Below, in pieces: positions 45,934 to 61,014 of a stretch of 64,000 bases of DNA; the stretch's first letter is position 1; every line of letters starts with the position of its first letter. The stretch is from assembly GCA_019671135.1 (NCBI GenBank), contig JAHRHY010000010.1, forward strand, positions 1,364,001 through 1,428,000. Direction: 5' to 3'. The translations under genes were made by a program, and so were the position numbers. The DNA is from Linnemannia hyalina (lineage: Eukaryota; Mortierellomycota; Mortierellomycetes; Mortierellales; Mortierellaceae). The notes under the pieces are model-generated. The model was not told where the DNA came from. It searched no databases and saw only the letters and a program-made list of their open reading frames with translations.

Positions 45934-47889
45934 ATGGACTTTCTTAATACAGTACAACAAGGAGTCAGCGACGACGCAAGATTTGACTGCGTGGAGCAGG
46001 TGAACTTGGGACGAGAGAGAAAAGGCATCCAGCCTATCTTCGCTGAAGACGAATCCATTACAGCCCTTTTGCAGGAGGATACCTTCGTCTGTGCCCTGGC
46101 TATCTCCCACCCAAACTTCGATCCCACACAATACCCCAAGGTTTTGGCGAAGATCGATGATGAAGATGGATGCTTATCTGACGTAGGTAGCATATTTGTA
46201 GATACTGACTCTTCCGTTACCCTTGTCGAAAATTCACACTGGAAAGAGTCTAATTCAGATGAGATTGTATTTTTTCAATTTAGGGATCCATTCGATTTTA
46301 CCTTCGTTGTCTGAGGTTCTCTCAGGGCCTCTTCCGAGACTACCATGACACTTATGCGGATAAAGAGTGGGCCAGGGCAATGCTAGAACGGTTCTCCCAA
46401 CCCGATCAGGAAGTCTTCGTTTTCTATATTGGCACCACCACACGTACCCCCTCAGAACGCGTCGCAGAGGATCAAGAGTCGACTTTCTCTTCACGATTGG
46501 GTAATCTTTTGAAGTTGATCAATCAGGAGGTCGACACGTACGAGTGGGTCAAGTTGTCCCAACCATGTGGAACTACTAAGGCCGACTATCGCCGCCACCT
46601 GGTTGGGCAAGATATTGAACGGAACTTGATCGCTCTTGGAGGACCCTTTCTGGCCAATTCGGCATCGGGGGGTTTCACCTACGATTGGGCGGTTCCAAAG
46701 CACATCATGGAGGGGCTTGGGCCATTTCAAGAGTACGTCCAGTATCGCTCCCGCCACTACTACCACGCCAGCTCATCTCGCCCTTCACCTCACCCAGCCA
46801 TGCGAAATCTGTTGACGCTTCATTTTCGGCTCATGCGCGATCATTACATCAGGAACCAGGGACCAGGAGAGACTGTTGCCACTGACGGATGCCTCAAGGA
46901 GCTTGTCGATGCCGGCTCAAGACCTGTGATGGTCAAGAACCAAGTGATATCTGCTTTTGTAACTAAAGATATTACTGTTGAAGCTTTGGCTGGTGGATAT
47001 TCATACGACGACGATACTGCAGGACCGGCACCTCGTCTGGAGCACCACCTGCGGAAATGTGTTACCGGGATTGTCGAGTACCATATCGATGGCGATGTAT
47101 TTCCACAAGTCCGTACCGATCTCTACCCATGCAGTACGCGACACATGCAGCACCTTGTCGCATTGTTATTCCTATCCAACTACCTCAGCATTCTGCAGCC
47201 GATACTCCTTGTCTCTCATTCCCTTCAAGTCCTTCATGTCCTTCAGCATGGTCTCTTACACACATGTTGGCAATCGCAGGATTCTCCAACCCAGTTTATG
47301 ACGTCGTTGGAACAACACGATCATACTCATGCGTCGCTGGAGGCCGCCTTCGGACAAGGAATCGCGAAGAGCTGGATCAACATCAAGTCCGATTCGAATT
47401 ACATTGAGGCTCTTGGCAGGTTTTCGGTGGTCAAGTTTGGACCGGGTCAGGACGACTACTGCCTACTTCTGCCGGAAAGAGACACTGGAAACATGCGGTA
47501 CAACCCCTCCCTCTCGGCCGCCCTCTCGTATTTTTCTTTTTTGACGAAATGCATCTACCTTGTCGCCATTCCTCACCTCGTCGGGTATGCACAAAACCGA
47601 CCTCCAGGGAGCAGGCAGGATACCCTCGTGCAACTGAAGACCGAGATCGAGGGATCCGTCCAGAAATGTGGAATCCGATTCCTAATTGAAGATGCAAGGG
47701 AGCAAGTCAAGACCCTCTCAAAGGAAGTCTTTCGTCAGCGAACCCAGGCTGCCAACATTCGCAGGGCAGAAGACGATCCTGATGGTTACGATAACTGGCT
47801 ACGCACAAGACTGGACCAATTGGAGGCGGGAAGGCGACAGGTAAATTTTACTTTCAACACTCGAAGCCTTATTATTTTCAGTGCATGTG

Positions 47890-47941
<52 letters not shown>

Positions 47942-50116
47942 TTTGTTTGTGTGTGTGTTGTTGGGGGGGGGGGGGGTATCAAAATACCAGAACTAACATG
48001 CATTCCATCTTGTGACTATTTAGAATGAGGTCCATGCAATCGGTTTGCCGGACTCCACTGAGCGAAAAGCCCAAGTTGACGGCATCTTTGCCCGAGCGGA
48101 TGACCTCCAAAGGCGAGGTGTTATGGTCAGCATGCCAGAGATACCCCACGGTGTGGAGTCCAGGGCAGCCCAGCATCGTTTCCTCATGTCACGACCCCAG
48201 GGCATTGGATTGGTCGCTGCATGCAAACCTAGTGCCCCATATGTAGAGAGGATGACCCCTGAGGGGTTGGAGATGCGGAAGCAGGCTGTGACAGAAGCGG
48301 GGGCACGAAGGCGCCATCAATGGATCACAGCCATCATTAACCTGGCGCAGATCAAGTTTGACAAGCGCACCTTCTACTACTACTACGCTCGCTGTGAAGA
48401 ATGCTCTACCGAGTTTGTGGGCCAGGATAAACGCCCACACAAATGCTTCGACGACAAGAACGCAGACAAGGAGTGTCTCACGATCGTACGACACCTCCTC
48501 TACCCTCATGATCTCTTCGAATATACAAGCGAGGTTGAGAGGGCAGATGTGATGGAGTGGTTGAACGACTACAGGACTGCTGTGGACAAGATATCCGAGG
48601 CCAACACTCCCGAAGGAGCCAACCCCAGGGAACTCGCACGACAGGCAATCGAAAAGAATGGAGCGCCCGGATATCGCATTGTGCTTCCACTCCTTCAGGA
48701 TCTTGGCCAGGGACAAGGACAAGTTGCACAGTTTATCTCTCGGAAATTGGCAAGCCTGGATGACGCGGAGGAAGATCATATTCGGAGCCAGATTGTTTTC
48801 ACACCGTCATCTTTCGGCCAAGACCCAAGCCAGGACAAGGAAGAGAAACGATGGTTGACGACTATGGCTCTTGCTATACTCTTCTCCATCGCCAGCCGGT
48901 GCGCCATCGCTCAAGTTCCCGAGCATGACAATTGGTCAATGTTTCTCCGTTCCCGCCGCTCAGCTGACCGGGCCTTTGACTACTTTGCTAGCGGAAGGCG
49001 AGAGTGGGTCCAGGTTGGTGGCAAGGGACGCCAGGATCGTTCTCCTAAGATCCTGGTTCCCCCATTTATGGGCGTTTGTGTTCTGGATCCCCCCTGCGAT
49101 TCGATGAAAATCTTCTCAAAAAACGGGAATGGTTTGAAGAAAGCCGATCGGAAGCTCTCGTGCGGGAGCTATGAGACTCCCTCGAGGATCGTCAAGGGGA
49201 CATGGATGTATGGCTTTATGGAGATACCTCTGGCAGCCGTCTGTGCACTTTCTCCCAGATTGTCCTTCAGCAGTCCAAAGTCACCCTCCAACAGATCACC
49301 AATTCGATCGCTGCTCTTGAGGAAAATGCCTTACAACAACAACCGCCTATCGAGCTGACATCAGTGCCAAGTGGGAGAACCTCACGGATCAGTTGGCTCT
49401 CCAAGTCACACAACAGTTAGCCATCCAAGACGCTGTCGGACGTGCTAGTGTTGGGCCTTCTCTTGCAATCGCTAGAATGCTAAGGGTTATCAAGATGGAG
49501 TTGGCCAAAAAGAATAATGACGCCATTGCTCGAAGTAACGATGTTTTGGGAGCCATCTCTCAACAAAGGGCGGACAGTCAGGAATCAACACGACGGCTGG
49601 ATGGGATGAGCTTGGCCCGCGTCCCTCTATCTTATGATTTTTCAGAGTTCGGTAAGTAAAATGTTCAAGGATGTAATTGTGTACCGTGCTGTTGTTGCAT
49701 ATCCTTTCCACCAGTCTTACATCCTTTGTTTCACCTTTCCACCGTTTTTTTCCAACGGTTCTATACCTTCCTTAGCTCCTAGCCTTACTGTTGAAAACTT
49801 GCAGAAGCAACACAACGACACAGGCGATGGCTTAAGTCCGATCTACCCGGTAGGCGAGGACCCCTCCAAAAAGGTGAGGTTTGCGACATCCTCTCGCACT
49901 TCCGGCAACTCTTTATTGCACTTTTCTGGCTCACTCCTGTCAACATCAATCAACACAATCAACCTACCCGATGACGACGAACACATTCAACGAAACCAAG
50001 CTGCCATGGCAGCTCGCCAAAACGAGGAGTTTTACAGAGCAATGGAACAGGAGTTGCGACAGACGAGAGTCAGGAGGAGGGTAATGATGTTGAGAAAGAC
50101 ACAGGCAAAAATGTGA
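45934..50116 (+). pseudogene. Unrecognised multi-exon gene, possible GIY-YIG-like motif, frame-damaged 3' half
   Basis: Exon 1 is 45934..46182 (starts MDFLNTVQQGVSDDARFDCV), exon 2 is 46284..47840, exon 3 starts at 48024, and the last exon is about 49776..50116; splice borders and phases agree. I do not recognise the family. In exon 2, VFVFYIGTTTRTPSERVAED resembles the start of a GIY-YIG nuclease (tyrosine-isoleucine-glycine followed by an arginine), but this is motif-level similarity only. Exon 3 holds a Cys/His cluster (CEECSTEF...RPHKCF) that could bind zinc. The end is Gln/Arg-rich and helical. Damage: a one-base loss in the C run near 49090 shifts the frame, an in-frame TGA follows near 49170, and a second shift lies in the CAA repeat near 49330. 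A 210-nt stretch before 47290 may be an intron or may carry another shift. Two partial copies follow downstream. Confidence 0.6.
47896..47976. repeat. (GT)n microsatellite and 14-nt G run inside an intron
   Basis: The intron between 47841 and 48023 is largely (GT)n (about 47896-47960) followed by a run of 14 G (47963-47976). The run is length-unstable and probably error-prone in assembly. Confidence 0.9.
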
Positions 50117-50299
50117 CCAACTGAGGATTTAAAGGCAGTTGATTTGCTAACAATTTGACCATGGAACATCTACTATATGGGATTGTCCCTGCATCGGCAT
50201 TCATGACTGCATCGTCAACCTCTGGTCATCTCTTCCACCTCTCAGAGTCTCATACTGTTAGCCGTTGCTCGCTGTAGCCACGTACGCTAAGTGAATATC
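50117..50299. other. Junction between the unknown gene and its partial copy
   Basis: No coding signal is visible. Similarity to the upstream gene starts at about 50300. Confidence 0.4.
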
Positions 50300-51000
50300 G
50301 TCCGAGTATTTTTCCAACATTCTGCACCCAATCCTGCTGGTCCCGCACTCCATGTTGGTACCCATGACCTTCAAAACATAATCATCGATGCGTTTGTTGG
50401 CAGTCGCAGAATTCCCTAAACCAGTTCATGCGTCATCGGAACAACACGTTCACACTCATACGTCGCTGGAGGCCGCCTTCGGACAAGGAGTCGCGAAGAG
50501 CTGGACCAGCATCAAGTCCAATCCGAATTATATCGAGGCACTTGGTAGGCTTTCAGTGGTCAAGCTTGGACCAGGGCAGGACGACTATTGCCTAATTTTG
50601 CCGGAAAGAGACACTGGAAACATGCGATATAACTCCCCACCTCTCGGCCGCCCTCTCGTATTTCTCCTTTTTGACGAAATGCATCTACCTTGTCGCCATT
50701 CCTCACCTCGTCGAGTATGCACAAAGCCGACCTCCAGGGACCAGGCAGGATACCCTCGTGCAACTGAAGACCGAGATCGGGGGATCCGTCCAGAAATGTG
50801 GAATCCGATTCCTAATTGAAGATGCAAGGGAGCAAGTCAAGGCCCTATCAAAGGAAACCTTTCGCCAGCGAACTCAGACTGTCAACATTAGCAGGGCAGA
50901 AGGTGATCATGAGGGTTACGCTAACTGGCTATGCACAAGGTTGGATCAATTGGAGGCAGGAAGGCAACAAGTAAATCCTACTAGCAACACTTGAGCATCT
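50300..51000 (+). pseudogene. Decayed partial copy of the unknown gene (middle part)
   Basis: This matches 47160-47850 of the upstream gene at DNA and protein level, for example HTHTSLEAAFGQGVAKSW, YIEALGRLSVVKLGPGQDDY, TKCIYLVAIPHLVEYAQSRP and SVQKCGIRFLIEDAREQV. It has no start region, and a frameshift separates the two halves near 50640. The corresponding intron donor after RRQ/RQQ (GTAAAT) is kept at about 50971. It is a truncated, diverged duplicate. Confidence 0.85.
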
Positions 51001-51389
51001 GTTTTGGTTCAAACTGCATCAATTCCAGGGAGGGTGTCCGCTGTGCGGCCATCCGTGTCAGCGACGATTCTGCAGAGGAGAAGGGGGTGATGCGGGCCGC
51101 TCTTGGTTCAGAGGGATATCGCCTTCAAAAGTTGGTCATCATGGTCTATGCGCCCATTCCTGTTGGCGCTTTGATGACCTGTCTCGCGGTCGGATACTAT
51201 GACTGATCAACCCTCTTTTTTTTGTGGCCATTTAGATGGTGCGCCCTACTGGGCGCGGGAGAAAGGACAGGATGATGTGGGTCGATCGGTCGATTTGGAA
51301 AAGTGTGGTGTATCGGTCAAGATCCCGGAGCTGCCAATCGGGGTGGTGATAATAGGATGGAGCATCGCCGCTTATTGAAGTCGTGATCT

Positions 51390-51690
51390 CAAGGTATCGG
51401 TTTGGTGGCAGCAGCCAAGCCCAGCGCCTCGTTAAATGAAAGGATAATCCCCGAGGGATTAGAGAGACGGAGGATAGAGGTATTGGGGGGCCGAAAGCAA
51501 GAAAACAGGAGCAGTGGATTATCGCGATCATCAATCCGGCAGAAAATTGGATTCGACAAACGAAAAGGACGACCTTCTCGCGCAATACGAACAATTGATC
51601 GTCCACGTTTGCATGTCAGGAGAAGGACCCCCATCGGTGCATAGGCAAAAAAAGTACCGACAAAAGAGTTCCTCACAACTATCCATCCGA
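51390..51690 (+). pseudogene. Decayed partial copy of the unknown gene (exon 3 part)
   Basis: This resembles 48205-48400 of the upstream gene: VAAAKPSASLNERIIPEGLE corresponds to VAACKPSAPYVERMTPEGLE, and FDKRKGR... to FDKRTFY. The frame breaks soon after. It follows the previous fragment in the right order, so both probably come from one duplicated copy. The segment in between (51000-51390) is diverged or replaced. Confidence 0.7.
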
Positions 51691-51699
51691 ACCGCATCC

Positions 51700-53171
51700 T
51701 TCACTTTCACGATCGAGCAATAGAAAGCGGATAATGATGGGAAGGATCAGCAACTACGGGTTTGCACCCTCATACCCACAATTCGAAAAGACAATGCCCC
51801 AGGAGTCGATTTGAAAGCGATTCGAGAGAAAAGTGAAAACGTGCTTTTTTTTATTTTTTTCTGCTTTTTTCGTTCCCAAGATATCAATTGTAATAAGAAG
51901 AAAGGCTTGCTTGAAGCAACAATAACAAATACTGTCAATTGAACCCATCTCCTCTATGACAATCGTGTTACATGTCCATTTTCAACAGTCTCCATGGTCG
52001 CCAGCTGAATCCACAATTTTAAATCCCTGGATATATCTCCCGTTTTCTTACTTTCTTTTTTTTTTTCTCCTCATCACCGCTCCTCACACTTCCCCCCTTT
52101 ATATCACCACAGGTGGCGGTCCTTGCTCCCCTCACCCATCAAGAGCCTCACCGAACCTTCACCGCCAAGAACACCACACCTCACTCCACGTTCATACCGA
52201 CCTACAATTCCCACCCTACGACCCGCTCCCTTGATGACAACCATCCACCTCCAACCTCGACACCTCGCTGGAATTCACGCCTGGTCTGATCGGTGTGTAT
52301 CACATTCAAATAACCATGGAGCATCTTGGTAATTCAAGACATCAGCAACATGGACTACAATCCAGAATATCGGCGGCGCCTGCCTACGTGTTCCTATCAG
52401 ATCGGTCCTCGAACTGCTGTCCTCGTGTTTAATTCGAGGTTCTGCAAGTTGTAATTAGAGCCACCTTGAGTGAACGAGCGCACGTTGAAATGCAGGTAAC
52501 ACAACACGCCTTTTAATTTTCTTCTGAAAATATTGGGCTTCAACTATACTGCTCACCCAATGTCGTTCCATACTCCTTCCTGTCCAGTCATATCCTAGTC
52601 TATCAACAGACGCGAAATCTTTGTTTCTTTATCCACACGACATCTTCATCCTCCTCGCCTTCGGAAAGGTAAAGTAAGCCGACATTCTCGAGTGGATCGA
52701 CACATATCCTGGTCTTGCTTGACAACAATCGATCGGAGCGCGATTCGGCAAGGATCTAAGCAAGATCCAGCAGGAGCGGAACTTGAATGTCACAATAGCC
52801 ATCGACACTCTTTCAACGGCGCGAGAAATCAAGTGACACATCTTGGTATTCAGCCTCTCAGCCGCATGTCTCCTCCTTTCATTGGTGTGTGCGATCTCCT
52901 CGCCTCACTCCCCGCCCTATTTGCAAACGAATTCAAGCCCATGTTTCTCAAGTATGGCATCAGCAGCTGAAGAACCGAAAGGAGGCATCCGCGCCAGGAA
53001 TTACACTAATGACTCTTGATCGTCCACACATTATTTTACAGCTTATTCAGCTCCTTTTTCTGATGTGGAAATAAAACGATGCGTGTTACTTTTTTTTATT
53101 ACGATAATGTACATAGTTAATGAAATGTGGAAAAAAACAAGTGGCATTGAGAGAAAGCAAAAAGAAAAAAC
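51700..53171. other. End of the gene-poor island
   Basis: No intact gene is seen. 52680-52840 has a protein-like frame with internal stops reading DILEWIDTYPGLA, stop, QQSIGARFGKDLSKIQQERN. It loosely resembles a CENP-B/pogo-type helix-turn-helix. Elsewhere there are only T tracts (52042-52065) and unremarkable sequence. Confidence 0.4.
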
Positions 53172-54559
53172 CTAGAGATCCGCAGAACCGTCCCAGTCGC
53201 TGAGATTGGTATCATCAAAGTACGATCCATCATACTCTTCATCATATTCCTCCTCGCCTTCCTCTTCCTCGTCCGAGATGCCCTCGATATGTTGGTAGAG
53301 ACATGCGTTGACCATGCCGATCGGGATATCCATGAGATCCGGTACATAATCATCTGTGAGCGACGAAGCCGAGTTCATTGTCAAAAACGGGTTTGCATGT
53401 TCATCTGTTTTGGTCAATCGGCAATTGAAAAGAGAGTGGACGTTAGGAGGGACTGGAGGGGGTTAATTGGCGAAGTGAGAACAGAGGGGAGATCAAAGAA
53501 TAGAGCGACTTGCCTGTGATGGTCTGGAAGGAGTCGAAGGGTTCGGTGTTGTACATGTTGATGGCAAAGAATGCGACGTATAGGTAGATGACTAGTACAA
53601 ACAACCAGATCGGTAACGCTAATGACCAGTATCTAATTAAAAATAATGTGGCGTTTTAGAAATGGGCACTCTTGTTGGGTTTGACGACAACGTACGCTAG
53701 TGAAATAGCAGCAGGGGAGACGTACTTGCTAGGGTAGTAGGTGATGCCCATCGAGTCCAGAATCTCTTTTGGTAGATACGCCCATCCCAAATACATTGCT
53801 AATACAACATGAAAGCGAGAAGAGAGGAACGGTAAGCGTGCCAGTACAATTGACGCGTCGCCAAATTGCGAGCAAGAACAATATCGAGAGCCTCGAAGGT
53901 ACCATAGGTGATACCGGAGACGAGGTAGAGTACGAATCCATAGTATTCGTACGTGGGCGTCTTTGTCAGAGTCGTAGGAAGAGAGTCGTCAACGGGTGCC
54001 GAGTATGTGTCTGGCGGACTAAATTATGAACACCAAGCCCCGTGCGTAAATTAATTAGACATCTGACATTCCATTGTTTTGGTGGCACAACTCCACTTGA
54101 TTGATCCAAGACCACTGTGGTCTCGTCCATTGCTTACTGGAGCTGTCCGCTCAGGGCACGAGCGTGCTGGAGTGTTGGTTTGTACAGCGGCCTTGACTTT
54201 TTTGAGAGAAAGCTGCTGTAAGACGCCGTCCGCTTCATCCTAGGGCGGATTTTGTCATAGTAAGGCGAGGATAGTTGAGTCATGGAAACAAGCTCGCATG
54301 AAGTCAAAACGAAGCATAAGGGAGTTATCGAGGGTAACAAGAAAAAAACGTACCCGGTGTTCTCCATAGGACTGGGAAACTCGAGGTCGTCCCTGGGCAT
54401 GAAGCTGGATCTGTTGGATAGGTTGGAGTGTGGTTGCGGGAGCGAGGGAGCTGGTTTTGGGCGTCTTTGGTGGACACTTGTTGCTGAGGTGGGATCGTTC
54501 AGGGACGCAGAGGTGAAGGCTGAATGATGAGTACCTCTCGAATTGTAGTTTGTCTGCAT
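53172..54559 (-). CDS. GPI19: GPI-GlcNAc transferase subunit P (PIG-P / Gpi19)
   Basis: PIG-P is a subunit of the ER complex that adds GlcNAc to phosphatidylinositol, the first step of GPI-anchor synthesis. Exons (minus) 54354..54559, 54138..54239, 53903..54018, 53726..53798, 53514..53632 and 53172..53404 join in phase to 282 residues. The PIG-P domain is clear: YEYYGFVLYLVSGITYAMYL (TM1), LGWAYLPKEILDSMGITYYP, KYWSLALPIWLFVLVIYLYV (TM2), and INMYNTEPFDSFQTITDEHA. An N-terminal extension of about 145 residues (Ser/Pro-rich, starting MQTNYNSRG) and an acidic tail (EEEEGEEEYDEEYD) make it about twice the length of yeast Gpi19 (140). The last intron starts with GC (ACAG|GCAAGT), a rare GC-AG intron. 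The start is uncertain because the frame stays open upstream. Confidence 0.9.
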
Positions 54560-55050
54560 GGAATCTTGCGACAGTGTGAGTGATGGTCGCAGTGAGTCCT
54601 GCCAAGACAGAGTGTGAAGAAGAAGAAGAGGAAGAAGAAGAAGATGGAGAGAGGAGAAGGGGAATCTGAGTAGTCGCTGTGGTGTTGCAAGGTTGAGGTC
54701 GTCCGCGTGATGGATGCACAGAGAAAACGAAAGAAAAGTGAGGAACAAAGGAACTGCTCTTGCGAACAAGCAACAACGAAAAATGAATTGCCACTCTCCT
54801 CGCACCACACGCGTGACGTGGATTCTCCTCAGGGTGTGGCCCTGCTTTTCCATTTTTCTTCTCTGCTCAATTTGTTGTTTTCTTTTTTACTTTGTCCTCA
54901 CTGTTTCTCTCCTCCCGACCTTTTTTCCCCTCTCTTACCTCTCTTACTCTTCCTTCCTTTCTTTCACCTTTCCACCTCAACTCCTCTTTCCCTTGTTTCC
55001 TCATTCACCTCTCCACCTCCACTCTTCTCAAGAATTCATCATCTCCAACT
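54560..55050. other. Divergent promoter region, PIG-P (-) and selenoprotein-H-like (+)
   Basis: A GAAGAA-rich patch lies at 54614-54660 and long C/T tracts at 54850-55030 just upstream of the + strand start. No gene is supported. Confidence 0.45.
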
Positions 55051-56639
55051 ATGGCAAAGACAGACACCCCTACTCCCGCCTCAACGCGTCGCGGAACAAA
55101 AGCCGCAGCTACCGCCCCCAAAGCTGAAACAAAAACAACAACTAAGGCCAAGGCCACAGCTCCAGTCAAGGTCACTAAGAAATCCGCTGCCGCCCCTGCT
55201 CCTGCCGCCACCAAGGCCAATGCTAAGGCTATCACCACCAAGGCCATTACCACCAAGGCCATTACCACCAAGGCCATTACCACCAAGGCCATTACCACCA
55301 AGGCCACCACCACCAAGGCCAAGACTGCTACCGAGATGTCTCTTGCCGCTTCTGCCGAGAAGACCCCCGCCAAACGTGGCCGCAAGCCCAAGGCCGAAAC
55401 AATTGATGACCAGGTCTCAATGCTCGAAATCGCCACCACAAAGAAGCCAACCAAGAAGACAACCAAGAAGGAAACCGCCGCCGTCGCTTCTGCACCTCCC
55501 GCCCCTGCCGCTGCCGCTGCCTCTTCAAGCAAGAAGCGCAAATCCGAGGCTGATGATTCTACCACTCCTCCTGCCAAGAAGCGCGGTCGCCCTCTGGGCT
55601 CCGTCAAGAAGGCCGCTCCTGCCGCTGCCGATACCACTCCCGCCACCACGGCAAGGGCGACAAAGGCCAAGGCGGAGACCAAGAAAGAGGAGCCTGCTGC
55701 TGCTGCCGTTGCTGAAGCTCCCAAGAAGCGTGGCCGTCCCGCTGCTGCTGCCACCGCTGCCAAAGCTACCGCCGAAAAGAATGGGGAAAAGAAGCCTACC
55801 AGCAAGAAGAAGGATTCCGCTGCACCTGTCGCTACCAAATCAAGTCCTAAGGCCATCGGATTGACCGTCGAACGCTGGTAAGAAAACAAAAAACAAAACA
55901 AAACAAATGGCAACACCACATCCAAGGGGTGGAAAAAAATGGCAGGAAAACAACAAAAACAATTGTTTGCTTTAGGCATCCGGAGAGACTCACTCCTTCT
56001 CTGTATCCACTTCCATTAATATTTTAACAATTGCACTTTTCGTTGTTTTCTTTTTTAAAATACCACAGCACGACATGCACACAGTACAAGTCCAACATGA
56101 GGCGCATCTTCAAGGTACCCTTTCTTTTATTTGTCTACACTATCACCCTAGATGTCGAGAAGATATCGTTTCGACAAACTAATCGTCATTCACAACCTTT
56201 TAATTGATAACCCTAGGTTACCTCGGAGCTTTATCCCAACGCGACCGTCAACGAGGTCGTCGTCCCCAACTCCAAGTCCTTTGAGATCTATGTCACCCAC
56301 AACGGTTCCAAGAGTAAGTCACCTTCAACATGTCTTTCAATGAAATACTGTGAAACGTCCGTCCGTTGAAGGCTAACCTTGTATACTCTAACTTGTCATG
56401 GTTAGACAAGCTGATCTGGAGTGGAAAGGCCCATGCTCCCCCCAAGTAAGTTGACAGGCCCAAGATTCAAAAATTTCCAGGGCTGAAACAAAAGCAGGAA
56501 TTGACTCCACAGAAAAGAAACAAACGCGCTAACGATGTTCTTTCCCGAACCTTTTTTTTCCTGTATTCATAGGCGGTTGGCGTTCCCTGATTCAAGTGTC
56601 TATCTCGACTTGTTGAAGGCCGAGCTCAAGGACAAGTAG
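55051..56639 (+). CDS. Selenoprotein-H-like (SelWTH/Rdx) protein with AT-hooks, Cys form
   Basis: This is a predicted nuclear, DNA-binding thioredoxin-fold protein. Exons 55051..55877, 56069..56114, 56217..56313, 56406..56445 and 56573..56639 join to 358 residues. The N-terminal 270 residues are Ala/Lys/Thr/Pro-rich with several AT-hook cores (KRGRKPK about 108, KKRGRPLG about 176, KKRGRP about 225) and nuclear-localisation-like runs (KKRK). The C-terminal 90 residues match the SelW/SelT/SelH fold: TVERCTTCTQYKSNMRRIFK with the redox motif C-x-x-C (Cys276, Cys279), then SKSFEIYVTHNGSK, LIWSGKAHAPPKRLAFPDSS. The family's Sec position is a TGC cysteine codon here. Five tandem AITTK units (about 57-81, a 15-bp DNA repeat at 55228-55302) look recently expanded. 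A histone-like protein is rejected because the fold lies in the C-terminus. Confidence 0.85.
55228..55302 (+). repeat. 15-bp tandem repeat inside the SelH-like gene
   Basis: About five near-identical units of 15 bp, GCCATTACCACCAAG, code for (AITTK)n, followed by a diverged ATTTK unit. The near-identity at the DNA level suggests recent slippage or unequal exchange. Confidence 0.88.
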
Positions 56640-56857
56640 AAGCTTTAGAGAGCTTGTATCCTTCAATTGCACTTTGCAAAACTATTCTTTCGTAGCGAAA
56701 CTTTTACGATGGCGTTTCTAGTGAATACATGTACAATTTTATCGTCTTTATTATTTGTTGGTGGTAGTTGTGGTGATGCTAGAAAAATAGTAAAAAAAAA
56801 AATGGTATCGCGCTGCTGCTACTATTTTGCTCCTGAACAAGAAAAACGAAGGTGTGT
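56640..56857. other. Convergent 3' region, SelH-like / kinesin
   Basis: About 218 bp lies between stops on opposite strands, with an A run at about 56793-56801. No gene is seen. Confidence 0.45.
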
Positions 56858-61014
<4,157 letters not shown>

